Source of the DNA: Nageia nagi
Taxonomy: Eukaryota > Pinophyta
Length of the DNA stretch: 64,000 nt
Reading direction: 5' to 3'
Assembly (NCBI GenBank): GCA_050084985.1
Contig: JBITNC010000001.1
Location: 62,062,001 to 62,126,000, forward strand
The notes under the pieces were generated by a model, which was not told the origin of the DNA, did no database searches, and saw only the letters and a program-made list of their open reading frames with translations. Positions 24,429 to 33,900 of this stretch are shown here, in pieces; the stretch's first letter is position 1; the number at the start of each line of letters is the position of its first letter. Both the position numbers and the translations under genes were made by a program.

Positions 24429-25060
24429 AGTTTAAACTTTTCAGTTTTCTTTTTTAATATCGTTATAAAAAATTGTGTTGAATTTTAGCGAAGTGCAAAT
24501 TAATCACTTGAATAAGGGCGAACAATCAGATAATATTACATTTGAATTTTTAATATTAAGAATTGAAATTTTTTCCCATAAATTTTATATTATTTATTTT
24601 TTTAATTTTAATTTTTATTTGTTTAAGTTTAGAGTTGGAAGGGGTATTTATTTTATTAAAATTTCATTTGAAATACTATTTCAATTTTGTTTGTATTTAT
24701 CATCAATTTGATAGGATTTTTTGGTATGCTTCAACTTTTAGAGGTAGAGAGTTTAGAATTTAGACCTCCTATATTTGAAAGCTTTGAACTACTCACTTCT
24801 CCAATTCCTTTATCCACCAATTCATATCAATTTTTTTTAATAAATTAAATTATTATTTTTATAATAATCAATTTAAAATGATTTTGATATTAAATAATTA
24901 ATATATAATTATTTGTAGTAATATTCAAATATATAAATTTAAAATTTGAATGAGAAAAGTATTTAAGAGATATAATTTATGATATTTTAAAACTAAAATT
25001 AAAATTTAATCTATATTTTAATTTTTTGATTTATTATATGTATGTATGTAACCTCATAAT
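24429..25060. other. AT-rich non-coding stretch
   Basis: T-rich low-complexity DNA. The open frames at 24475-24763 are Phe/Ile/Leu strings without domain character and are not called. Confidence 0.5.
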
Positions 25061-25071
25061 ATTTGAAGTAA

Positions 25072-25254
25072 CAATTTTTTTTTCTTTTTTAACAAGTTGT
25101 GGAGTTGAAGAGTTTCCTTCCAACCATAATCTGTCATAAAACCTCATCAAATAATGAGTCATCATCTCAACTCATACACCCCTAAGGGTTTGAATCTTGA
25201 ACCTTCGAAGGAAAATAGAGGCTTAAACCACTTGGATTGTCCCCTAGAGAACAC
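25072..25254 (-). mobile_element. tRNA-derived SINE with 11-bp target duplication
   Basis: A 183-bp insertion flanked by the perfect direct repeat ATTTGAAGTAA (25061-25071 and 25255-25265). On the minus strand it starts gtgttctctaggggacaat, has a box A-like ccaagtggtttaag and, about 35 bases later, a box B-like ggttcaagattc, the internal pol III promoter of tRNA-derived SINEs. It ends in an A-rich tail (poly-T on the plus strand, about 25074-25090). Structure, length, tail and duplication all fit LINE-mobilised SINE insertion. Confidence 0.8.
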
Positions 25255-25265
25255 ATTTGAAGTAA

Positions 25266-26358
25266 TATTACCAAGTAAATAATTATTTTATCAATTATTT
25301 ACCATAAAAAATTGATAACAACCATTAATATAAGAAATATTCATAGTATAATTTATTTATAATAATTCAATATATATATATAAGTTGTGACCTGAGTTCT
25401 AATTGCTTAAACTTTATAGGTATTCTCTCTCTTAAGTAATTTTATATGTTTGTTTCAAGATATCCACTTTCCTTTTAGCATTTTAGGCTAGAATCTTACT
25501 CTAAAGGTTTTAAAATATCGTAAGAATATATCATTTTTGGTTAAGCATGCCTACACATAAAGTAGTGTATGAAATGAGGTGTAGTAAGCACACCAAAATT
25601 CAAACCTTAGATCGTTTGCATATGAAATTAAGCTTACAATTAGCATAATGATTTGATTAAGAACTTAGGTGTAGGAAACTTATTGATCGTGTATTCGCAT
25701 ACTTGCATCAATAATACTCCTTTTAGACTATCAACATCATGTACTTAAGTTGAATGTGTACTATGGCTAAATATTTACTCTACAACATTAGTTAGAGCCT
25801 TAAAATATTAGGCCAAGTACTATTATCAAGTTTAAATGGTATGTTATAAAATACACACATCCAACCTAGGCATACCTAGTCTTCTCTTACATTGTAAAAT
25901 TTCTTAAAATGAACTTCAATCACCCTCAACCACCCAATGTTTCTTGAGGTAAGTTGATCAAAGTCTTACCATAAAAAAATTGAAATTGGCTTTTTGATTA
26001 TTCCTTAATGTTTAGCAAATTACTAAATTAAATTAGATAAATATGATTGTTACATACATGCAATAGGTGCATGATGTTAAAATATGGAGTTTGATCAAAT
26101 CCATAGATGATAAGTTATTAGTTTGAAGATTTTAACAAACATCATCATATTGTGTTTCATCTCATTCTAAAATTTTCTTTTAATTATTTATTTTCATTGG
26201 ATAGATGTGATTACTCAAAAGTATTTTTATTTTTCTTTAAATATTTATTGTCCAATATTTTTCTTTATATGAGAAACAATTATTCAAATACTTAATTGAT
26301 CTATATTTATTTTTTAACAAACTTTAATAAATCCTATAAATCAATAAATTTTACACAC
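25266..26358. other. AT-rich non-coding stretch
   Basis: No coding or element signal was recognised, only AT-rich sequence. Confidence 0.45.
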
Positions 26359-26488
26359 TTGATGCTAAGAGCATCATAAAAGTCAAATTCTTTATTAATG
26401 ACCATTTGATGTTTTTTACATAATTGATGATGTGAGCATCTAGAAGTTAAATTCTTCATTGATGACCATTTGATGTCTTAGTTGATTC
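26359..26488. repeat. 65-bp tandem duplication
   Basis: Two units start at 26359 (ttgatgctaagagcatc) and 26424 (ttgatgatgtgagcatc). Both contain gaccatttgatgt. They lie about 50 bases upstream of the broken MATE exon. Confidence 0.7.
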
Positions 26489-26540
26489 TAAACATCAAAT
26501 GGTATCTCCTACTCGCAACTAGCAAACCACATTCAGTCAA

Positions 26541-26764
26541 GATGGAGGTGGTAGAGAGACAGATATTGATTTTCCTGCTATAACAACGTGTGAGGAGTTT
26601 AGAAGGGGTAGTTGGATGGAATCCAAGAAATCCAAGAAGTTGTGGGCGATTGCGGGGCCTGCAACGTTTAATAGGTTGTGCAATTATTCAATTGGAGCTC
26701 TCACACGGACTTTTGCTGGGCATTTGGGTACTGTGGATCTTTCTGATGTGTTCATTTCTACTTT
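26541..26764 (+). pseudogene. MATE transporter exon 1 fragment
   Basis: In frame from 26541 this reads DFPAITTCEEFRRGSWMESK, then KLWAIAGPATFNRLCNYSIG, then GHLGTVDLSDVFIS. It aligns with residues 14-84 of the MATE protein encoded at 30977-37691 ([54 protein letters not shown]), at roughly three-quarters nucleotide identity. A 9-bp repeat (aatccaaga/aatccaaga) adds three codons. Homology stops at about 26764, before the exon's splice donor, and no other MATE exon follows. It lies on the strand opposite to the intact gene. Confidence 0.85.
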
Positions 26765-26790
26765 GCTAAGACTTAACTTATTACTTTACA

Positions 26791-27130
26791 CTTACTACAA
26801 TTATACAGAATTTTTTATAATAATATTATATGTGATTCATCTGTACTTACTAAGACTGGACTTATTCCCTAGTACACTTTGCGACAATTCAACAGAATTT
26901 TTTATAATGATATTACACAATACTTATTAATTTACATATGCTACAATTCAACAGAATGCACTTGCTACAATTATACAGAATTTTTTATAATAATATTATA
27001 TGTGATTCATCTGTACTTACTAAGACTGGACTTATTCCCTAGTACACTTTGCGACAATTCAACAGAATGTTTTATAATGATATTACACAATACTTATTAA
27101 TTTACATATGCTACAATTCAACAAAATGCT
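26791..27130. repeat. 170-bp tandem repeat, two copies
   Basis: Unit 1 at 26791-26960 (cttactacaattatacagaa) and unit 2 at 26961-27130 (cttgctacaattatacagaa) are almost identical. Each unit contains three shorter related words (acaattatacagaattttt, acaattcaacagaattttt, acaattcaacagaatg), so the repeat is built on two scales. It directly follows the truncated MATE exon. The frame running through it is an artefact. Confidence 0.9.
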
Positions 27131-27204
27131 TTATAGTAATATTAAAAAATATATATCTCAACACCCCCCGACAACCTCTCTATCATAAATTCATATCAAA
27201 AGAT

Positions 27205-27430
27205 TTCTGGTTGACAAAAAATCGATTCCCTTGGGTTATAAAAATTGAGCATCAGTCACCATCACTTTCCATCGATGGGACCGAATGCATTAGACAACCA
27301 CCGGCTACTGCTTCTATTTCCAACATGGTCCCAAGTCTGCCTTCGTCATATAGTTTCAGATTTTGATTTTGAGACGTCGTATGCACTGCTTTTTGTTTGA
27401 CCAAGCGATGTGCATCTTCGATTCCCCTCT
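27205..27430 (-). repeat. right arm of a 250-bp inverted pair
   Basis: The reverse complement of this stretch aligns with 24140-24425. It has higher GC than its surroundings. The minus-strand frame reads KLYDEGRLGTMLEIEAVAGG and then HSVPSMESDGD, a stop, and IFITQGNRFFV. With the left arm it encloses about 2.8 kb containing the SINE and the MATE exon fragment. Confidence 0.6.
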
Positions 27431-27860
27431 ATATAACTTCTCCAAATATTTGTCTATCCTGCTCCTCTGCACAATAATGCAGGCTTGATAAAGATGGCAC
27501 ACCACATAGTCAAATTAACCTTTGATCTCCTTGAGGTGATTTTTTTCTCTGGAAATCTCTTCTTTAATGATGTCACCATTGTTTTTTTAAATCGAGGGGG
27601 AAATGGATGACACAAACTGCTGTCTGTTCCGAATCGTCTATCATATATGCCCTTGTTTGCCTACTTTAAGAAGCGAAAATTAATAAATTGTGGTGTCTTA
27701 TGGCCATTTTACATGTCGGTACAAGGTTGCATTGCACGGCTGTTTTACATGCGTGCAATACACATAACACAAAAATATTTTATAAATTTATTGCATCATT
27801 TTAATAATATTTTTTTTCTTTTTACGTTCTTCCCCATTATAATTTTATATAGTTAAAAAA
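27431..27860. other. unrecognised higher-GC stretch
   Basis: This sequence is less AT-rich than its neighbours. The minus strand near 27500-27370 can be read as CIIVQRSRIDKYLEKLYRGE, which has ordinary protein composition, but the family is unknown to me and the frame is short. It may be an exon relic or part of the element bounded by the inverted arms. Confidence 0.35.
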
Positions 27861-29535
27861 AATACTAAAAATCTACATTATAAAAATTTTAAACGAATTA
27901 AATGAAGTGTTAAAGGTTTATTTATTTTTTATTATTTTTTATAAGAGTATTAAAATATTTCTTATTCATAAAATTTAAAAGTATTTTGGTAATTTTTAAA
28001 TATTGAGGGGTATTTTAGTAATTTCATAAACTTACAAGGGTGTTTTGGTAAGTTTCCCTTAAAATTACATTAACATCTACAAAATGAGTATAGAATGTAT
28101 GCTTAATATTTTTTTTTATCCTTTCTTTTTTATTTAGGTTTTAAATTTTTTATTTTGTAGCTTCATAATTATCTATATTTTGAATTGAAAGTACCAATGG
28201 AATATAAGGTTTGATTTTTTTTAAATAAGAATATTGATAACCTTAGAGTATCTTCGATTTGCTTCGAGTTATCTCAATGGAAAAGGATTATGAAGTTGAA
28301 ATACCAAATAGTGATAGAGCATCATAACATAAAAAATAATCTAACATTAAAGTGTTCCTCAATATTAAAGTATTTTTAAATCAGGGATGTTGAAACCACA
28401 AAGGATTACCAAGTAGTGTAGTAGCTCAATGCCTATATATTCAAACACTTAAGTATTTTGATATCATTAGAGTTCCACAATGCTTACTTGCTTTAACTCA
28501 AAAGTATCTTGCCACCTATATGGCTAATGAAGAACTCTAGGAACACCAAAATAACCTTGGCACAAGACCACTCCAAAGCTAAGTCATTCTAATTAATGAA
28601 GTATCATGATGCGAATCAAGAACCATAGTATATAGAGAGAATCAAAGTAATCTTAAATCTATGTGGTATTGAAGAGATGCAATATAAGATCTCTTTTATA
28701 TTCAAAGTTCCATGGTACTCAAAGCTTTGAGATATAAAATGCATTATAATCTTCATTAACTTTAAGATTCATGATACGCTAAGCCATACAATACTCAAAC
28801 CTTCATGGTATCTACAACATCATGATTTTGGAAGATCAATAAGCTTTAAAACATATTACTAGATTTAGATAGTATATAGGGTAATAGCTTTGAAGAGTAC
28901 ATAGCGACAATTATAGTTAATTATTTTCAAGGAAATAAAATGTGATGGAAGTGTAATATTCAAATTAGATTTCATCCAAAGTTATCAACTTAGATTTCAT
29001 CCAAGGATAATTTCTTAAATTATGTAATAATTGGATTAACAATAAACTAAAATTACAAACAAAATTACAACTACCAAAACCAATCAAGTTGGAAAAATAG
29101 AGCCTAAGTAAATTACTTCTATGAACATCCTTCACTTAGAGAAGTTGAAAATTGTGTAAAAAAAAAGTACTCTTAAAACTTATATCAAATTCATGAAGTT
29201 ATGATAGATTTATTGACTTGAGTCAATTCAAAATCTTTAGTAATAGCCTTTATAGTTAGACACTAGATGGGGAGGAAATAGTTGGAGTGGGATATAATAC
29301 CTACCCCATAATCAATATCAAAATAATTGAAAAACTATATAAAAAGGAGCAAAAGAATAAAGAAACATTTGAATCTCCAGAAACAAGATTCCTTGTAGTA
29401 AAAAAAATTAGGAGAATGAATTGTTGAAGAACTAAGATTAGTAACAAGAAAACTAAAAAAGAATGATGACCTCTTTGTCCAAATTACCAATTTTTCAAAA
29501 GGATACATATGATGCTAAGTAACATCTCTTTGCAC
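27861..29535. other. AT-rich non-coding stretch
   Basis: No gene was recognised. Between 28600 and 28830, phrases such as catggtactcaaagc and catggtatctac recur loosely, hinting at a worn tandem repeat. Confidence 0.4.
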
Positions 29536-29539
29536 TTAA

Positions 29540-29880
29540 AACAAAAATGAATTACTAACTAGATAATAAAATACATATGCCTTTATAACTACACTAAGAT
29601 ATGAAGTTCTCCAATGGTATACAAATCTTATAAAAATTGGTCGAAAGGAACCATAAAAGATATGGAAATAAGATAAAAATGATTTCAAATAAGAATACCA
29701 CTTTAAGGTAAGAATGGAAAATTTGAGCAAAATAAGAAATTTGGTACAAGGACCAAAAGAAACAATATAAGAATTTGATAAGGGATTCAAAGAAACACAA
29801 ATAAAACTATAAGAATCAATGAGAGAGAAACAAAAGATATAATGGTTCATATTAGGCCTTAAATAAAATATTTGGAAACC
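29540..29880 (+). pseudogene. gypsy-type gag remnant
   Basis: Reading the plus strand gives TTLRYEVLQWYTNLIKIGRK, then IRNLVQGPKETI, a stop, EFDKGFKETQIKL, a stop, then WFILGLK. This follows the pattern of the retrotransposon gag capsid (LxxxAxxWYxxL; LxQGxxESIxEFxxRF; WFIxGL). Four or more stops interrupt it. No LTRs or pol were found nearby, so it is an isolated relic. Confidence 0.55.
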
Positions 29881-30643
29881 AATGGAGAAAATCTACTCCA
29901 TATATATAAAAATATTATAGAAAATGTTATGTATAGCAGACGATATTTGTAATTTACCAAATATAAGAATTTTTATATTTAGGGATGATGAATCCTACAA
30001 TATTAAACCTATTATAGTGTAGAATGTAGAATATAAAAATAAGAAATCTCACATAGATCCTTGCACTAAAAAAGAAGGAAATAACATGAGATGATGTGCA
30101 TGTTGAAAAAATAAAATAATATAACATAGATAATAGAAAAATAAAGAGTATATATTATCAATTAGATTTATAAAATTAAAATAAAAAATATATTCTATTT
30201 TAGTTGTCAACAGTTAAATTTTTTATATCTTTCAACCTTCACTTTACTACAATTTTTATCTTATCAACTACAATTTATGAGTTAACTTTATATCTTTCAT
30301 CTTTTACTATCCTTAGTATTTTTATTCACATACCCTTGATGGGAAGCAATTCAAACATATTTTTTATGAGAATAATTAAGCGCCATCATGCATTCAAAAA
30401 ATATTGCAACATTTCTCTAATAACAATAACAATAACAATATGAATATTCAAATACTATACTTATTTCTAAGCCTAAAAATTCATAAATGTGTATTGTTTA
30501 AAAATGCATTTAAATTGAAGAATATACTATTTTTTTAAATTAAAAAACATATGAAAAAATGATTAAATACTCATATGATCAAGAACCTTTCATTTTTATC
30601 GTGTTATCAATTTATCAAGAGCTCAAACACTTTCTTTTTGATC

Positions 30644-30763
30644 ATAGGTCTGATTCGAATATACTCATCTACTTTAGAATAACCTCGGATAGAACAAATG
30701 ATGATAGGTCTGGTTCGAATATACTCATCAACTTTAGAAAAACCTCGGACAGAAGAAAATTAT
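30644..30763. repeat. 60-bp tandem duplication
   Basis: Two units start at 30644 and 30704, both reading ataggtctg[ag]ttcgaatata ctcatc...aacctcgga. They lie about 200 bases beyond the MATE stop codon on its 3' side. Confidence 0.85.
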
Positions 30764-30976
30764 GGTCATTGAGCTTCACAATGTAGAAAAAAACATGGTT
30801 CTTAAACAATTGAGAAATTTATCCTTTGTTGAACTCCTTGAATTTTTAAGGGTTGTTCCAATCTTCATCCTTCTCTTCTCTCTGTCATTCAAAATTGAAA
30901 GGATAAATTAGATTACAAACTTTTAGTTCAATGGATTTTAGAGCGCTTAGCGATTTATAGATCATCTGAATGAAAT

Positions 30977-33900
30977 TTACAGGCAATTGCATACCTTCCC
31001 TTTTCCATTACTACGAATGTCAACTTTACCACCCCAAGTCTTGACTCGATCCTCTGCTTGAGCAGCCTGCATGACGAAAGAAAACAACTTAATAACAATG
31101 GACTGAGGTAGGATCAGTAAGAGGCTATGAACAGATGAGTTACCTCTTTATCCCAGTCAGTGTAGTATGTAATTAACAGTAGAATTAAAGTCTGAAGAGC
31201 CGTTCCACAAATCATGCCACCCCAAATGCCCTGCATATACATTCGAAGATGAAATACAGGAGTACTATAAGTGTTATGGATAAAGAAATCACAGAAAGAG
31301 TAATTGAGATTTGGCATTCTAAACAAGAAGTCTACCTTTGCTCCAAGGTCAAACTTGTATCCCAAAAGAAGACCGAGGGGTATACCAATAACATAATAGC
31401 ATCCTAGGTTTACATAGGCTATCAGAGCTTGCCAGCCTCCACCCACAGCCACACCTGATTTATTTGCAAATGACAAAGAAACTCTAACAAATGTTGTCAC
31501 ATAGAATGAAACTCTAACAACGTAATCACCAACTATAAATTGGCTATATTTAGGACTACAATCAAGTAAACCTACAACAAACTTACACAGTGAACCAACA
31601 TTTGAATCATACCTGATAGAACTGGCTGTACACTATTTAGAACCATCGTCACTCCAAGCAACATTGCCATATTGGATACAGTATCCATGACTACTTCACT
31701 ATTGGTGAAAAGTGTCGCGAACTCATCTTTGGTGACGAGAATAATACCCATACATAAAAGTCCAATTGATAGTGCCGTTATGACCACTATAAGGACTGCG
31801 AATTTTGCAGCCTTTGGGTGACCAGCTCCGAGTTCATTTGATACCCTCACACTATAAAGATAGATGAATACAGTGTAAGCAATCAATTCCACTTCAGAAG
31901 AATACAAAACTATATACCTAAAAAGAAACTTCACATAGTTCCAAAAACTTCATACCTAATGGCAGCATTGAATCCAATGAAGATCATCGCTTCCCATCCA
32001 TTCAAATTCATGCTGCAATAGGAACAGATTAAGAAGTGTCAAGGGGTGCCTTTTTGAATAATAATTGCAAGGGCACATGGGTTTATACAACCATGTACAT
32101 GAGGACTAGGGAACCCAACTGCTGTACAAGCTTACTGATCAATAAAATACTCTCAAGAGCTAATGTTTAGTGGCTCAAGATTCTAGACTAGTACTGTAGT
32201 ATAACGCAAATATTGGATTTATAAAAAGAAAAGTTTGTAAGGGCTGCTCACCAAATGGAGATTGCATCAACTTCAACTGCTGCATTCTTCAGATGACCAG
32301 TAAAGAGAATCATTGACATCATATACCAAAACTCCAAACTGAAAATGTTATCAATCATCACAAATGAACATAGCCAACATATATTAACGTCTGTAAATAT
32401 TTCTTCTTCCTGCACTCATACTAAAGCATTTGAATTACCAAAACAATGAATTCCCATTACAGAACAACAATGTTAAAGTGCTATACTTACCACAACATGA
32501 CACCTGAAGCCAATGAAAGCCGAACAAAGGACCATATATTCTGAAAAGCCATCCAGGAAAATCCTTTCCAAGCATTTTGGCAATAATAAATAATATATAA
32601 AAACTGAGAAATATCAATCAGCCACCATGATAAATTCAATATAATAGCCGCTCCAACCAACCCGAGACCCAATTTAAATATCAATAACCAAGACAGAAAA
32701 GTATGGATTAATAGTGTAACTAAGGAAATCCAAGCCATGACCATGACTTTGCTTTGTGACTGAAGGAACTTCTGCATGGGGAAATTTAATGCATAGGCAA
32801 AGAGTACTGGCAGCGTCCAAATTGAAAATACTCCAGTTAAATCGGCTACATCATCATCCTGTCCCAGAAGCTTGAGAATTGGAGTAGCAAATAGGTAAAC
32901 AAAACTCAGAATCACTCCAGTAACCAGCAATATTATCCATGACCGCTGCATGTACACTCCAAGCATATGAACTTGTCCAGCTCCAAAGGCCTGCCCACAG
33001 AGGGTCTCAAGCGCGCTACCCATTCCCAACTGCAGAGATAAGAGATTTAATATATTCTTGATTAATCTAGTCAGAGGATTGAATACTTTTATGAGGTTCA
33101 ATCACTGATCAAATACTTTTACAGCTTGAGATGTAGAACAGAGGTAAAGAATGACAAATCCCACATTCCAATCTCTAATTATGAAGTATATTCTTTTAAT
33201 ACAATGTTATAAATAGATTTTCTTCCATGGACAGATCATATGTTAAAATTTATAACTTGGACCTGAGGTAGACCAACGCTAAGGCAAAAAAAAATCATAA
33301 ATTGTTTAGGCGGGCCACAAATTCAAGCAGGGATAGTGGTATCAGCCATTGAAGGAGAAACTCCAAAAGCCAAATATTGTATTAATTGGATCTCCTATAA
33401 ATACATGCATACTCACACACCTAAAACTATTAATGATCACTAATTACCTTAATCCCTAAGGATTAGGTTTCCAACATTCCCTCCTTTAATCCGTAAGGGA
33501 TTAAGGATTAAAAGAGAATACAAAGATGCCTTTAGGTGTGTAGTAGATGCTACATCTGGCATTCGTCTGGCGCTCATCTGGCGTTCGTCTGGAGCTAGTC
33601 TATCTGGTCTTTGCACCATGTAACGCTCCACATCACCCAACTTGTCTGGCGCACGTCCGGTTCGTCTGGCGCTCGTCCAGTTCGTCTGGCGCTCGTCTGG
33701 TTCGTCTGGCGCTTGTCCGGAAAAGTATTTCCAGCTCACATCCACTACACCACCATGGTTGTAGCAAATGGAACACATACAAGCGTTATGTTGTCAGGTC
33801 TGTTTCTAACTGCTTCATCAGTTACGCTAAACCCAACAACGTTATAGTGTCAGGACGGTTCCCAACTACCACGTCAACTCCTGACAGCTCTCACACCTGG

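Noticed and set aside
24475-24763. Overlapping open frames of 66-78 codons
   Set aside because: Phe/Ile/Leu-rich translation of T-rich DNA, no domain, no conserved start context.
29536-29850. 104-codon minus-strand frame resembling a membrane protein
   Set aside because: It is the antisense of a gag-like remnant on the plus strand; hydrophobicity comes from the AT-rich complement.
33330-33349. tagtggtatcagccat next to the TRIM, resembling a tRNA-Met primer site
   Set aside because: It lies outside the element and in the wrong orientation relative to its LTRs; the true primer site is at 34725-34736. Probably chance similarity of the target.
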